A DNA stretch of 64,000 nucleotides, from NCBI RefSeq assembly GCF_006874475.1, contig NZ_VIRM01000006.1, positions 62,001-126,000 of the forward strand. The letters run 5' to 3'. The notes beneath the pieces were generated by a model. It saw only the letters and a program-made list of their open reading frames with translations. It was not told where the DNA came from and ran no database searches. The stretch is from Microbispora hainanensis (GTDB taxonomy: Bacteria; Actinomycetota; Actinomycetes; Streptosporangiales; Streptosporangiaceae). Position numbers and translations under genes: made by a program. Below, in pieces: positions 32,832-42,287 of the stretch (the stretch's first letter is position 1; each line of letters opens with the position of its first letter).

Positions 32832-34133
32832 ATGGCCCCGACCCGCCGCCTGTCTGTCCTCGGTCCCACTTCCCGGGCCGAGACCCATCGCATCGCCGAC
32901 ATCCTGCGCAAGGAGACGATCGGCGGCGCGTTGCTCCTGATCGCCGCCGTCGCGGCCCTCCTCTGCGCAAACTCGCCGTGGTCCGAGGCGTACGAGGGGC
33001 TTCGCTCGGCGACGATCGGGCCGGCCGCATGGCACTTGGACCTCAGCCTGGCCAAGTGGGCCTCGGACGGGCTGCTGGCGATCTTCTTCTTCGTCGCCGG
33101 CCTGGAACTCAAGCGCGAGTTCGTGGCCGGGGACCTGCGCGATCCTCGCCGGGCCGTCGTTCCCGTCGCGGCGGCCGTCGGCGGTGTGGTCGTCCCGGCC
33201 CTGCTCTACCTGTTGGTCAACTCGCTCATGGACGGCGAGATGCGGGGGTGGGCGACCCCGACGGCCACCGACATCGCGTTCGCACTGGCGGTGCTCGCCG
33301 TGGTGGGGCGGCGGCTGCCCGCAGCGCTGCGCACGTTCCTGCTCACGCTGGCCGTTGTGGACGACCTGCTGGCCATTGTGATCATCGCGGTGTTCTACAC
33401 GTCGCATCTGTCGGTGCTGCCGCTGCTGGCGGCGCTCGTGCCGCTCGGTGTCTTCGCCGTGCTGGTGCAGCGGCGGGTGCGCTCGTGGTGGTCGCTGCTC
33501 CCACTGGCCGCGCTGACCTGGGGGCTGGTCCATGCCTCGGGTGTGCACGCGACGGTGGCCGGGGTGCTGCTCGCCTTCGCCGTCCCGGTCCTGCGCAGTG
33601 AGAAGGCCGGTGGTCCGGAGGCGGGGCCTGGGCTCGCCGAGCACTTCGAGCACCGGTTCCGCCCGATCTCGGCCGGAGTGGCCGTGCCGCTGTTCGCGTT
33701 CCTGTCCGCCGGGGTGCCGCTCGGCGGGCTGGGCGGTGTGACGAACCTGCTCGCCGACCCGGTGTCGCTGGGCGTCGTCGTCGGGCTCGTCGTGGGCAAG
33801 CCGCTGGGGATCATGGCGGCTACCTGGCTGACCGCCCGCTTCACCCGTGCGGACATCGACGAGGGACTGGAGTGGGTGGACGTTGGCGGGCTGGCCATCC
33901 TCTCCGGCATCGGGTTCACGGTGGCCCTGCTCATCGGCGAGCTGGCGTTCGGCCTCGGCACGGCACGCGACGCCCAGGTGAAGCTGGCGGTTCTGACCGG
34001 CTCGCTGGTCGCCGCGCTATTGGCGACGGTGGTGCTGCGGCTGCGCGACCGGGCGTACCGGCGGGCCGCCGACGCCGACGCCGAAACCGGCACCGGCACC
34101 GAAGCCGCCGGGTTCGCGGCCGAGTCGGCTTGA
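32832..34133 (+). CDS. nhaA: Na+/H+ antiporter NhaA
   Basis: A 433-residue membrane antiporter exchanging protons for sodium to control pH and salt. It matches NhaA closely: [19 protein letters not shown] (helix II-III), [20 protein letters not shown] with the TDIAF segment, and [18 protein letters not shown] bearing the paired Asp ion-binding residues. The C-terminal [16 protein letters not shown] is also typical. Start at ATG 32832 gives a normal length. It is monocistronic and stands among other osmotic/stress-type genes. Confidence 0.96.
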   Translation: MAPTRRLSVLGPTSRAETHRIADILRKETIGGALLLIAAVAALLCANSPWSEAYEGLRSATIGPAAWHLDLSLAKWASDGLLAIFFFVAGLELKREFVAGDLRDPRRAVVPVAAAVGGVVVPALLYLLVNSLMDGEMRGWATPTATDIAFALAVLAVVGRRLPAALRTFLLTLAVVDDLLAIVIIAVFYTSHLSVLPLLAALVPLGVFAVLVQRRVRSWWSLLPLAALTWGLVHASGVHATVAGVLLAFAVPVLRSEKAGGPEAGPGLAEHFEHRFRPISAGVAVPLFAFLSAGVPLGGLGGVTNLLADPVSLGVVVGLVVGKPLGIMAATWLTARFTRADIDEGLEWVDVGGLAILSGIGFTVALLIGELAFGLGTARDAQVKLAVLTGSLVAALLATVVLRLRDRAYRRAADADAETGTGTEAAGFAAESA

Positions 34134-34186
34134 TCGGCGACCCGGTCCTGACCGCCGTCGCTGTCGACGTGCGGTTGCCGCGCGCC

Positions 34187-34265
34187 CCCGCCGTGCGCCC
34201 CCGCCGTGCGCCCCCGCCGTGCGCTTCCGCCGCGCGCCCCCGCCGTGCGCTTCCGCCGCGTGCGG
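34187..34265. repeat. Simple GC repeat downstream of nhaA
   Basis: About six degenerate 12-13-bp units of CGCCGTGCGCCCC/CGCCGTGCGCTTC type in the convergent gap between nhaA and the P450. No function proposed. Confidence 0.85.
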
Positions 34266-34380
34266 CAGTCGTCCGGCTCACCGGGCTTGGCACACTACCC
34301 GGGCCGGGCGTGAGCGGGGGCACGAGCATCCGATCCACGCCGACCTGCCAGGAGAGCCGGCCGCGTTCACCTCCTGACGA

Positions 34381-35556
34381 TCACCAGGTGACGGGCAGCG
34401 CCTGGAACCCTCCGGCCAGCCTGTCGGTGTGCGCCCTCAGCTCCTCGTACGGCACCGCGAGCGCCAGCGTGGGGAAGCGCGTGAAGAGGGTGCCGAAGAC
34501 CGCACGCAGCTCGATCCGGGCCAGGGACGCCCCGAGGCAGTGGTGCGGCCCGTGGCCGAACCCGACGTGCGGCTGGGGATCGCGCCGGCGGATGTCGAAC
34601 GTGTCGGGGGCGGGATAGACGCGCTCGTCCCTGTTGGCCGCCGGGGTGGACAGCATGACCAGTTCACCCGCGCGGATCCGCACCCCCGCGACCTCGACGT
34701 CCTCGTGCGCGTAACGCACCAGCCCGTGTTCGCTCGGCGAGGCCACCCGCATGATCTCCTCGACCGCGCCGTCCACGAGGGTGGGGTCGTGCAGCAGCGC
34801 GTCGCGCTGGGCGGGGTTGCGCAGGAACAGCAGCACGCCGTAGTCGATCTGGTTGACCGTGGTCTCGTGGCCGGCGAACAGCAGACCGCCCGCGATCCTG
34901 GCCACGTCGTCCTCCGGCAGCGAGGCCTCCGCCAGGTCGGAGTAGACGTCCTCGCCGGGCTCGTCCCGCTTCGCCTTCACGATCTCGTAGGTGTAGGTGT
35001 TCATCTCCAGCTGGGCCGTGGCGGACCGCTCGGGATCGGTCAGGTCGGTCATCGCCTCGGCCATGGCCCGGAACCTGGCCCTGTCCTCGTACGGCACGCC
35101 GAGGAGCTCGCAGATCACCTGGATCGGCAGCGGGAGCGACAGGCCGGCGTGCAGGTCCGCGGGCGGGCCCTGCTCGGCGAGCCCGTCGAGCAGGTTCCCG
35201 ACCAGCGACCCGATCCGGTCCGACAACCTTCGCATACGGCGCGCCGAGAACGCGGGGGTGAGCAGGCGCCGCATCTGCTTGTGGACCGACCGCTCCGTGG
35301 CGTACTGGCCGGTCGGGCCGCCGAGGAGGGCGTTGTTCGACAGGCGGGCCGCGGTCTCGGGGGTGGGGTGGGAGCGGCCGAACCTGTCGTCGGCGAACAC
35401 CTGCCGTATCTCCTCGTAGCCCGTGATCAGCCACGCCTCGTCGCCCATCGCGGTCGTGACCTTGGCGATCGGCGCTCTGGCGCGTAGTTCGCCGAAGCCG
35501 GGGGATATCCCCAGGACGTCCGGCCGCTCGAACGGCAGCCGCGGGAGTCCGGGCAT
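34381..35556 (-). CDS. Cytochrome P450
   Basis: A 391-residue soluble bacterial P450. The I-helix oxygen-binding motif is AGHETTVNQ (about 236-244). The K-helix ExxR is EEIMRV. The heme-binding loop is GFGHGPHHCLGASLARIEL with the Cys thiolate ligand near residue 346. The start at ATG 35556 (MPGLPRLPFERPDVL) follows GAAGGGAAGG. No ferredoxin or reductase gene is adjacent, so electrons must come from elsewhere. The substrate is unknown; the sequence style resembles CYP105/CYP107-like actinomycete enzymes. Confidence 0.95.
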   Translation of the reverse strand: MPGLPRLPFERPDVLGISPGFGELRARAPIAKVTTAMGDEAWLITGYEEIRQVFADDRFGRSHPTPETAARLSNNALLGGPTGQYATERSVHKQMRRLLTPAFSARRMRRLSDRIGSLVGNLLDGLAEQGPPADLHAGLSLPLPIQVICELLGVPYEDRARFRAMAEAMTDLTDPERSATAQLEMNTYTYEIVKAKRDEPGEDVYSDLAEASLPEDDVARIAGGLLFAGHETTVNQIDYGVLLFLRNPAQRDALLHDPTLVDGAVEEIMRVASPSEHGLVRYAHEDVEVAGVRIRAGELVMLSTPAANRDERVYPAPDTFDIRRRDPQPHVGFGHGPHHCLGASLARIELRAVFGTLFTRFPTLALAVPYEELRAHTDRLAGGFQALPVTW

Positions 35557-35927
35557 AAGTGACCTTCCCTTCGTTTTCGATGTAGGCCCTCTCGAATCTC
35601 TCCCCTGACTCTCTGTCCGGCAAGGTAGTAAAACCATGTCCGGCATGACCCGAGAGGCGACATTTGCCACACGCCACATGGCCGCGCCTGTTCGTGCCCG
35701 GGCAGCCGTGCCCCGCGAACACCAGCGTCGTTCCCGCGGCCCGGCATGAGACGGGTGGTACGGGAGGAACGGGGATCAAGTCGTGGTGAAGTCCCCGCAA
35801 CCGGCGGGAGATCTTCGTCGGTGCCGGGGTGGCGGCGCCGCCGGAGGGGGGAGACCGCTTCTCACTACCAATCGTGTCCGGATGAGCACCCGTTGTCTCC
35901 CGGCACAGAGCCTGGAGGTGGTGACGA
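35557..35927. other. Divergent intergenic region
   Basis: 370 bp between the P450 and a small + strand gene. Lower GC near 35570-35650, as expected for the P450 promoter. No clear palindrome or additional gene recognised. Confidence 0.5.
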
Positions 35928-36164
35928 GTGCGGTTCTCAGCCGAGGACGCTGCCTGGAGACAACTGAGCAGCGAGTACGCCGGTCGCTGGTCGATCTGGA
36001 GGAGCGACGCCGGCCGCTGGTACGCGACCCGGCTGACCAGGTCGCTGTCCCGTATCGAGATGGACCGGGGCCTGATCATGACCGCATGCGGCGAAAGCGC
36101 GGAGGAACTGCGCGCCTTGCTCGCCGCGCAGGAGGGCCTGACGGGCAAGACGCTCTCCACGTGA
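35928..36164 (+). CDS. Small conserved hypothetical protein
   Basis: 78 residues, Trp/Arg-rich at the start (AWRQLSSEYAGRWSIWRSD, then GRWYATR) and helical and acidic at the end (SAEELRALLAAQEGLTGKTL). This composition is familiar from small proteins that accompany XRE-type regulators in actinomycetes, but no such regulator is adjacent and no function can be given. GTG start at 35928 with CTGGAGG upstream. Confidence 0.65.
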   Translation: MRFSAEDAAWRQLSSEYAGRWSIWRSDAGRWYATRLTRSLSRIEMDRGLIMTACGESAEELRALLAAQEGLTGKTLST

Positions 36165-36287
36165 CGCCCAGGACGTGGGCCCGGTCCGTTGCCGGGCTCA
36201 CGACCCTGGAACCCGCCGCGGCTCGGCCCTGAGGCTCCCCGCAGGGCCCCCTGCGGACGTCGTGGGACGGATGGGAAAATCCCTCTC

Positions 36288-37226
36288 ATGACAGAACCAG
36301 TGGTTCGTGAAGCCGTTTTCCCGACCGGCACGCAGCACACGATCGCGGCGCACGGATATGCGGCGACCGTCACCGAGGTGGGCGGGGGCCTGCGCGCCCT
36401 GACGTACAACGAGCGGCCGCTGGTCATGTCGTTCCCCGCGGACGCGCAGCCGGTGGGCGGCGCCGGGCAGTTGCTGCTGCCCTGGCCCAATCGGGTGCGT
36501 GACGGCAGGTACGACTTCGACGGCGAGACCAGGCAGCTCGCGATCACCGAGCCCAGGACCGGCAACGCCGCGCACGGCTTCGCCCGCCTGATGCCCTGGA
36601 CGGTCCTCGACCGCGACGACGCCTCGATCCGGCTCGGGCTGCGGCTGTTCCCCCAGCTCGGCTATCCCCACGTGCTCGACCTGACCGCGTCGTACGCCCT
36701 GGGGGAGGCGGGCCTGGAGGTCGAGGTGACGGCCGTCAACGTGGGGGAGGGCGTCGCGCCGTACGGCATGGGCGCGCATCCCTACCTCACCCTCGGCGAG
36801 GAGACGGTGGACGACGCCGTGCTCGAGCTGCCCGCGGCCGAGTGGACCCCGGTGGACGAGCAGAAGATCCCTGCCGGCCGTCGCTCGGTCGAAGGCACGG
36901 AGTATGACTTCCGTGAGGGACGCCGCATCGGCGGCACGGTGCTCGACACCCCCTACACGTCTCTGCGGCGCGACGGCGACGGGCTGGTGCGGGCCCGGCT
37001 CCGGACGGCCGACGGATTCCGGGGCGTGGAGTTGTGGGCCGGGCCCGGCGTCGAATGGCTCCAGGTCTTCACGGGGGACACGCTGGCCGAGCCCTACCGG
37101 CGGGCCGGAGTGGCGGTCGAGCCGATGAGCTGCCCGCCGAACGCCTTCGCGACCGGCGAGTGCCTGGTGCGCCTGGCCCCGGGGGAGCGGGTCGCCCACC
37201 GCTGGGGGATCACCGCGCTCGGCTGA
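36288..37226 (+). CDS. Aldose 1-epimerase family protein
   Basis: A 312-residue galactose-mutarotase-fold enzyme interconverting the anomers of aldoses. Visible: AGQLLLPWPNRVRDGRYDFD with the substrate Arg, GNAAHGFARLMPW containing the first catalytic His, GMGAHPYLTLG containing the second His, and GVELWAGPGVEWLQVFTGDT with VEPMSCPPNAF near the end. ATG at 36288 gives the expected length. Monocistronic; could serve any of the sugar uptake systems in the window. Confidence 0.93.
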   Translation: MTEPVVREAVFPTGTQHTIAAHGYAATVTEVGGGLRALTYNERPLVMSFPADAQPVGGAGQLLLPWPNRVRDGRYDFDGETRQLAITEPRTGNAAHGFARLMPWTVLDRDDASIRLGLRLFPQLGYPHVLDLTASYALGEAGLEVEVTAVNVGEGVAPYGMGAHPYLTLGEETVDDAVLELPAAEWTPVDEQKIPAGRRSVEGTEYDFREGRRIGGTVLDTPYTSLRRDGDGLVRARLRTADGFRGVELWAGPGVEWLQVFTGDTLAEPYRRAGVAVEPMSCPPNAFATGECLVRLAPGERVAHRWGITALG

Positions 37227-37507
37227 GAGAGCAGGCCGGACGAAATGGGCCTTATGCGTCACAGTGGACATGCGAGATGATTCGGTCTGCGCGCATCGCA
37301 CACCAAGGATGGTCGTATTTCAGCTATTTTCATGGCGAAGCCGGTCGTGTGGGCACGTTCCGCGGTCACGGTGGCGGGGCCGGGTGTGCCGGATGGGGCG
37401 CCGCTGACGTGCGCACTCCCGGCGCCCGTACGGAAGAGCGACGGCCTTTCCTCTTTCCCGTGCATCACGGAACGGGCATTGACCGGAAACAATCTTGTTT
37501 CTTTGAA
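37227..37507. other. Intergenic region upstream of the regulatory ATPase promoter
   Basis: About 280 bp of mixed composition, less GC-rich at 37300-37340 and 37480-37510. No gene, hairpin terminator or RNA recognised. Confidence 0.45.
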
Positions 37508-37537
37508 TTCACATGACTGCGTTGAGTGCCGTATCTT
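37508..37537 (+). promoter_or_regulatory. Promoter of the regulatory ATPase gene
   Basis: -35 TTCACA (37508-37513), 18-bp spacer, -10 TATCTT (37532-37537). The predicted start falls at the left edge of the palindromic box at 37544-37557. Confidence 0.55.
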
Positions 37538-37543
37538 GAGCCG

Positions 37544-37557
37544 TGGGAGCGCTCCCA
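37544..37557. promoter_or_regulatory. Perfect CebR/CelR-type cellulose-utilisation box
   Basis: TGGGAGCGCTCCCA, a perfect 14-bp palindrome. It is identical to the operator of the LacI-family repressors CebR (Streptomyces) and CelR (Thermobifida) that respond to cellobiose. It covers the predicted transcription start of the downstream ATPase gene, 19 bp before its GTG. No cebR gene is in this window. Identity of the motif is certain; binding here is inference. Confidence 0.72.
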
Positions 37558-37576
37558 TGAGCCTAAGGAGGCGCGC

Positions 37577-38044
37577 GTGACTCTCCCCTTCGGTACGGCG
37601 CCGGTCGACCCGGCCCCCGTCTGGACCGCGGAATGCCTCCTGCCCGCCGTCGGCGCGAGTGTCGCGGAGGCGCGCGCTCTCGTCCGCCGTGAGCTCGGCC
37701 GGTGGGGCCTGGGCGAGCTCGTGGACGACTGCTGCCTCATCGTGAGCGAACTCGCCTCCAACGTCGTACGGCACGGCGGGAACGTCTTCACCCTCCGGCT
37801 CGGCAGCAACGGCACCTGGGTGTACGGGGAGGTCTTCGACCAGGGCGAGGGTGTGCCGCTCCAGCGCGAGGCGGACATCGATTCGATCGGCGGCCGTGGC
37901 CTGCTCATCGTGGACGAACTCGCCGACGACTGGGGAGTGGCCAGCTCGGGCCGGAGCGGCAAGACCGTCTGGTTCCTGGCCGGCGCGGGCAGCCCGTCGC
38001 CGTTGCCCGTCGTCCCGCACCAGATGCGCATCGCCGTCGGCTGA
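37577..38044 (+). CDS. Anti-sigma-factor-like ATP-binding protein (HATPase_c_2, RsbW/SpoIIAB-like)
   Basis: A 155-residue stand-alone GHKL ATPase. N box VDDCCLIVSELASNVVRHGG, G1 EVFDQGEGVPL, G2 DSIGGRGLLIVDELADDWGV. This is the architecture of the large actinomycete family of RsbW-like serine kinases that bind sigma factors or anti-anti-sigma proteins. GTG at 37577 is fixed by an ideal AAGGAGG. There is no neighbouring sigma or STAS gene. A perfect cellulose-type operator sits over its promoter, an unusual link between sugar sensing and partner-switch regulation. Confidence 0.88.
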   Translation: MTLPFGTAPVDPAPVWTAECLLPAVGASVAEARALVRRELGRWGLGELVDDCCLIVSELASNVVRHGGNVFTLRLGSNGTWVYGEVFDQGEGVPLQREADIDSIGGRGLLIVDELADDWGVASSGRSGKTVWFLAGAGSPSPLPVVPHQMRIAVG

Positions 38045-38148
38045 CCGGGCCACCTGATCCCTCCGAACCAACGCGCCCTAACCGACGCGCCCAGCCGGTC
38101 CGCCCGGCCGATCCGGCCTAACCGACGTGCCCGGCTGACCTGCCCGGC

Positions 38149-38667
38149 TCAGGTTTTCGCGCCGTCGAGACGCGCGAGCACCGTGGCCGCGATCTCCTCG
38201 GGCGTGTGGGTGGAGGGGTCGACCGTCAGATCCGCGACCTCGCGGAACCACGGCAGCCGCAGGTCGCGCTGTTCAGTCAGCATGCGTACGAGGTCGGGCT
38301 TGAAGTGCGGGCGGTGGGGGCTCGACTTCATCCGCTCGGCCAGCACCTCGGGCGGGCCGTCGAGGAAGACCACGAAGGCGGGGGCCAGCGCACGGCGCGT
38401 CTCCGGGTCCTCGACCGTGCTGGCGGCGGCCGCGACGACAGGGGCGGGACGGGCCTCCAGGGCGTCCCGCAGCACCAGCGCCTCCCGGGCGTGCAGCTCG
38501 TCCGCGCCCACACCGGCGGCCATCGCGGCGGCGTTCGTGCCGTACCTGGCCTCCAGATCGGCATCGCTGTCGCGCATGGGACGGCCGAGCGCGTCGGCGA
38601 GCAGCCGGGCGACGGTGCTCTTCCCCGCGCCCATGAGTCCCATCACCACGATGGGGGTATCGGTCAT
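38149..38667 (-). CDS. Shikimate-kinase-like P-loop kinase
   Basis: A 172-residue nucleotide kinase fold. The P-loop is GLMGAGKSTVARLLA (residues 9-23), followed by DSDADLEARYG, the acceptor-binding Asp motif of shikimate/gluconate kinases. There is an arginine-rich lid (ERMKSSPHRPHFKPD) and a C-terminal helix. It is short and lacks obvious aroK neighbours, so it may be a paralogue with a different acceptor such as gluconate. ATG at 38667 (MTDTPIVVMGLMGAGKS) is divergent from the DUF6458 gene. Confidence 0.78.
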   Translation of the reverse strand: MTDTPIVVMGLMGAGKSTVARLLADALGRPMRDSDADLEARYGTNAAAMAAGVGADELHAREALVLRDALEARPAPVVAAAASTVEDPETRRALAPAFVVFLDGPPEVLAERMKSSPHRPHFKPDLVRMLTEQRDLRLPWFREVADLTVDPSTHTPEEIAATVLARLDGAKT

Positions 38668-38754
38668 AACTCGCAATGCTGCCCTATGCGGGCAGTCGCA
38701 TGCGACGTTTGGAATCCGTGGAGGGGATAGAGCAGAAGGCGAAGGAGGAAAGCC

Positions 38755-39012
38755 ATGACCATCGCCGGAAGCATCATCCTCATCATGCTGGGGGCCATCC
38801 TCACCTGGGCGGTCGACTTCACCATCGCGGGCCTCGACATCCAGGTGATCGGGGTGATCCTCATGGTGGGCGGTCTGGCCGGGCTGCTCTTCGGTATCTG
38901 GCGCCTGACGACGGTCCGCCGCAGGACCACCGTCACCGCCGCCCCCGTGGACGCCACCGCCACCCGCCGCCAGGTGTACGAGGAGCGGCGCTACGACGAC
39001 CCCACCATCTGA
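38755..39012 (+). CDS. DUF6458 small membrane protein
   Basis: 85 residues with two membrane helices (about 4-24 and 31-50) containing the family pattern IILIMLGAILTWAV and VIGVILMVGGLAGLLFG, then a basic and acidic cytoplasmic tail. Such proteins are widespread in actinomycetes with unknown function. SD AAGGAGG is 8 bp before the ATG. It is followed 44 bp later by the ChaB-like gene in the same orientation. Confidence 0.82.
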   Translation: MTIAGSIILIMLGAILTWAVDFTIAGLDIQVIGVILMVGGLAGLLFGIWRLTTVRRRTTVTAAPVDATATRRQVYEERRYDDPTI

Positions 39013-39056
39013 CCCCCTCCGACCGACTTCCGACGGTTCAAAGGGAGGCATGGACC

Positions 39057-39449
39057 ATGCCAGGACGTAAGGAACTGCCCTCGACCCTGGAGCGCTCGCC
39101 CAAGGAGGCCCAGGAGACGTGGATCAAGGCGCACGACTCCGCCGTCAAGACGTACGGCGAGGGCCAGCGCGCCCACCGTACGGCGTTCGCCGCGCTCAAG
39201 CACTCCTTCGAGAAGGTGGGCGACCACTGGGAGAAGAAGGCGGGGCGCGGACCGTCGGACGAGCAGGCGAAGAAGGGCACGCCGGAGCAGGGCAAGACGG
39301 CCGAGGGCGTCGACGCGAACGCCTCCAAGCAGCATCTCTACGACGTCGCCGGCCGCCTTGGCATCCAGGGCAGGTCGAAGATGACCAAGGAAGAGCTCGT
39401 GGAAGCCATCAAGAAGGCCAATCGCAGGGCGACCGCCAAGGCTCGCTGA
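39057..39449 (+). CDS. ChaB-family protein with Rho N-terminal-like (SAP) motif
   Basis: 130 residues. Residues 1-60 match ChaB ([40 protein letters not shown]). A Lys/Gly-rich linker leads to a C-terminal helical motif ([20 protein letters not shown] then [14 protein letters not shown]) like the Rho N-terminal/SAP fold that binds nucleic acid. This two-part arrangement is typical of actinobacterial ChaB proteins, thought to be stress-related. AAGGGAGG precedes the ATG. Encoded after a DUF6458 gene. Confidence 0.88.
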   Translation: MPGRKELPSTLERSPKEAQETWIKAHDSAVKTYGEGQRAHRTAFAALKHSFEKVGDHWEKKAGRGPSDEQAKKGTPEQGKTAEGVDANASKQHLYDVAGRLGIQGRSKMTKEELVEAIKKANRRATAKAR

Positions 39450-39529
39450 TCTTCCGTCACGCCGCCGCCGGCCGCCCCCGTGAGGGCTGCCGGCGGCGCT
39501 CTCACGCGACGGCGGCGGCGAGGCAACGA

Positions 39530-39992
39530 CCTCCTGTCCATCGACCAGGCCGGGCACCGGCTGCCGACAAGGCCGTCGACCGGGCGCCGCGGCACCTGTC
39601 GCAGGCCGGTCTCGGCCATCTCCGGCTGGGCCAGCCGCTCACCACGTTGTCCGGAGGGGAGTGCCAGCGGCTCAAGATCGCCAAGGAGCTGCGCGACGCC
39701 GAGCGGCCCACGACGTACGTGCTCGACGAACCGACCACGGGCCTGCACATGAGCGACATCGACGGACTGCTCCGGGTCCTGGACGCCCTCGTCGACCGGG
39801 GGCACACCGTCATGGTCATCGAGCGTGGTCATCGAGCACAACCTGGACGTCATCCGGCAGGCCGACTGGCTGATCGACCTCGGGCCCGGCCCCGGCAGGC
39901 ACGGCGGGAACGTCCTCTACCAGGGGCACGTCGCGGACTACCCGCCGGACGCGGGGACGCCGACGGCCCGCGCCCTCGCCGCCCACCGGTAG
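39530..39992 (+). pseudogene. UvrA-like ABC ATPase, C-terminal fragment with frameshift
   Basis: The fragment reads [31 protein letters not shown], then [20 protein letters not shown], the signature and Walker B of the UvrA/DrrC-like excinuclease paralogues. Everything upstream (over 600 residues) is missing. At ~39820-39845 a 13-bp tandem duplication (GGTCATCGAGCGT then GGTCATCGAGCAC) shifts the frame. The rest continues in another frame as [20 protein letters not shown] and stops at TAG 39990-39992. Clearly a dead 5'-truncated gene. Confidence 0.85.
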
Positions 39993-40004
39993 GCTCAGCG
40001 GGTC

Positions 40005-41843
40005 TCAGTGGAGCAGGGACAGCACGGCCTCGCGGATGGCGCCCCTGTCGATGCCGGCGTCCTCCAACTGCTCCCGGGGGGTCGCGCTGCCCGGCATTCC
40101 CGACACGGCTAGCTTGCGTACGGGCACCAGCACCGGCACAGGCGCGCCGGCCAGCGCGGAGAGCACGGCGTCGCCCAGCCCGCCCTCCGGCCAGTGGTCC
40201 TCCACGGTGACGACCCTCCCGGTCGCCCTGGCCACCTCGAGCAGCTCGGACGAGTCGAGCGGCTTGATCGAGTACGCGTCGACGACGGTGACGGAGACGC
40301 CGTCCTCGGCGAGCAGGTCGGCGGCGGCCAGGGCCTCGTGCACGGTGATGCCGGCGGCCACGACGGTCGCCTGGCCGCCGGTGCGCAGGATCTTGCAGCC
40401 GCCCACCGGGAACTCCTCGTCGGGGCCGTAGATCACCGGCGTCTCGCCCCGCGTCGTCCGCAGATAGCGGATGCCCTCCAGACCGGCCATGTCCGCGACC
40501 AGCCGGGCCGTCTGGTTGGCGTCACAGGGGTAGAGCACGGTGCTGCCGTGCACCGCGCGGAACGCCGCGAGGTCCTCCAGGCCCATCTGGGAGGGCCCGT
40601 CCTCGCCGATCGACACCCCGCCGTGCGAACCCACCAGGCAGATGCCGGCCCGGCTCACCGCCGCCATCCGGACGAAGTCGTACGCCCTGGTGAGAAAGGC
40701 GGCGAACGTCGCGGCGTAGGGGGTCCAGCCGCGGGCGGCCATGCCGACGGCGGCGGCCACCATCTGCTGCTCGGCGATGTAGAACTCGAAGAACCGCTCG
40801 GGGTGCGCCTTGGCGAAGGTCTCCAGCCTCGTCGAGTCGGCCACCTCGCCGTCGAGCGCGACGACGTCGCCCCGCGCCGTGCCGAGCGCGGCCAGCGCCT
40901 CGCCGAAGGCGGTCCGCGTGGCCACCTGCTCGCCCACCTCGTATTCCGGCAGGTCGAGCGTGCCGTCGGCGTACCGGTACGGCGTGGCCGGGGCGTCCGG
41001 CGGGGTGACCTCGACGGTGAGGGAACGCGGCCCGCCCAGCTCGTCGAGCGCCCGCTCGACATCCTCAAGCGGCTTGCCGTGCTTGCCCTCGCGGTTCTCC
41101 ACGGCCGAAACGCCGCGGCCCTTGCAGGTCCTGGCGATGATCGCCGTCGGGCGGCGCCGGGCCGTCCGGGCGTCGGCGAGCGCGTAGTCGATCTGGCCGG
41201 GATCGTGGCCGTCGATCTCGATGGTGTGCCAGCCGAAGGCGCCGAGCCTGGCGGCGTACGCGCCGAGGTCCCAGCCGTGCCGGGTCGGGCCGCGCTGGCC
41301 GAGCCGGTTCACGTCGATGATCGCCGTGAGGTTGTTCAGCCCCTCGTGCCCGGCGTGCTCGAACGCCTCCCACATCGAGCCCTCGGCGAGCTCGCTGTCG
41401 CCGCACAACACCCAGACGTGGTAGGGCAGGCGGTCCAGACTGCGCCCGGTCAGCGCCAGCCCCACCGCGGCGGGCAGGCCGAAGCCCAGCGAGCCGGTGG
41501 CCACGTCGACGAACGGCACCCGGGGCGTGGGATGGCCCTCCAGGCGGCTGCCGCGCCTCCGGAAGGTCAGCAGCTCCTCGTCGGTGATGACCCCGGCGGC
41601 CTTGAGCATCGCGTACAGGAGGGGCGAGGCATGGCCCTTCGAGAAGACGAGATGGTCGTTGGCCGGGTTGGCCGGATCCGCGACGTCCACGCGCAGGTGA
41701 CGCGCGAGCAGTACGGCCATCAGCTCGGCCGCCGACATCGAGGACGTGGGATGTCCCGAGCCGGCGGCCGCGGAGGCGCGCACCGAGTCCACCCGGAGCT
41801 GGGCCGCGAGTTCACACAGGAAGCGGTAGTCAAGCTCGTCCAT
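40005..41843 (-). CDS. Transketolase (short, single-chain type)
   Basis: 612 residues, close to the vertebrate-like/archaeal-like short transketolases. The thiamine diphosphate site shows [19 protein letters not shown] (residues ~27-45), [15 protein letters not shown], and [17 protein letters not shown] followed by an [11 protein letters not shown] metal loop. The second half has the catalytic Glu region [20 protein letters not shown] and a third domain from ~480. It moves two-carbon units in the pentose phosphate pathway and can make sedoheptulose-7-phosphate, the precursor consumed by the nearby heptose gene hldE. Not beside the usual tal/zwf genes, so it is a secondary, possibly specialised copy. 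Confidence 0.93.
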   Translation of the reverse strand: MDELDYRFLCELAAQLRVDSVRASAAAGSGHPTSSMSAAELMAVLLARHLRVDVADPANPANDHLVFSKGHASPLLYAMLKAAGVITDEELLTFRRRGSRLEGHPTPRVPFVDVATGSLGFGLPAAVGLALTGRSLDRLPYHVWVLCGDSELAEGSMWEAFEHAGHEGLNNLTAIIDVNRLGQRGPTRHGWDLGAYAARLGAFGWHTIEIDGHDPGQIDYALADARTARRRPTAIIARTCKGRGVSAVENREGKHGKPLEDVERALDELGGPRSLTVEVTPPDAPATPYRYADGTLDLPEYEVGEQVATRTAFGEALAALGTARGDVVALDGEVADSTRLETFAKAHPERFFEFYIAEQQMVAAAVGMAARGWTPYAATFAAFLTRAYDFVRMAAVSRAGICLVGSHGGVSIGEDGPSQMGLEDLAAFRAVHGSTVLYPCDANQTARLVADMAGLEGIRYLRTTRGETPVIYGPDEEFPVGGCKILRTGGQATVVAAGITVHEALAAADLLAEDGVSVTVVDAYSIKPLDSSELLEVARATGRVVTVEDHWPEGGLGDAVLSALAGAPVPVLVPVRKLAVSGMPGSATPREQLEDAGIDRGAIREAVLSLLH

Positions 41844-41978
41844 CGCCCTCGACTACCCCGGTATGCCTCGAGGTATCAGCAGGAAAGGGTCGTGACTGGA
41901 TATAGCGGGATATTCGCCACCCGCGCTCACTGCCGGCCGCGACGGCAGGGCCGGGCCGCGTCACCGCGCCGGGCGGCG

Positions 41979-42254
41979 TCAGGAAATGTCGTCGAGCAGC
42001 TTGTCGGAGGAGTCGACCGTGGCGGCGGCCCGGAGCCAGGCAGTCAAGCGATCGAAGTCATGGCATTTCCGGATCCGCTCGGAAAAGTCGTCGGACACCT
42101 CGATGCCCCGGGCCGACAGGACGGTCAGGATCCCCTCGGCCTGACCCTCCGCCTTGCCTTCGGCTTTGCCCTTGGCGATGTTCTCAGCGTGCATACCCCC
42201 CAGGTTCTTGCCCGGGTCCTGGCCACGCTGGACCTCGACGATCACGGCGAGCAC
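41979..42254 (-). pseudogene. Rpn/PD-(D/E)XK-transposase-like protein, internally deleted remnant
   Basis: 91 codons. VIVEVQRGQDPGK at residues 4-16 corresponds to the nuclease core strand (E-x-Q) of the Rpn-like actinobacterial family. It jumps directly to the C-terminal KGKAEGKAEGQAEGILTVL repeat helix and WLRAAATVDSSDKLL. The middle (about 150 residues) and the N-terminus are absent, and the frame begins right after the SDR stop. I read it as a decayed copy; whether the short protein is made is unclear. Confidence 0.65.
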
Positions 42255-42287
42255 GGGCGGCGGGGGAGAAGAGCGCGGGCCTGAGCC

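Noticed and set aside
34381-36164. P450-based biosynthetic gene cluster
   Set aside because: The P450 stands alone: no ferredoxin, PKS, NRPS, terpene or RiPP genes around it.
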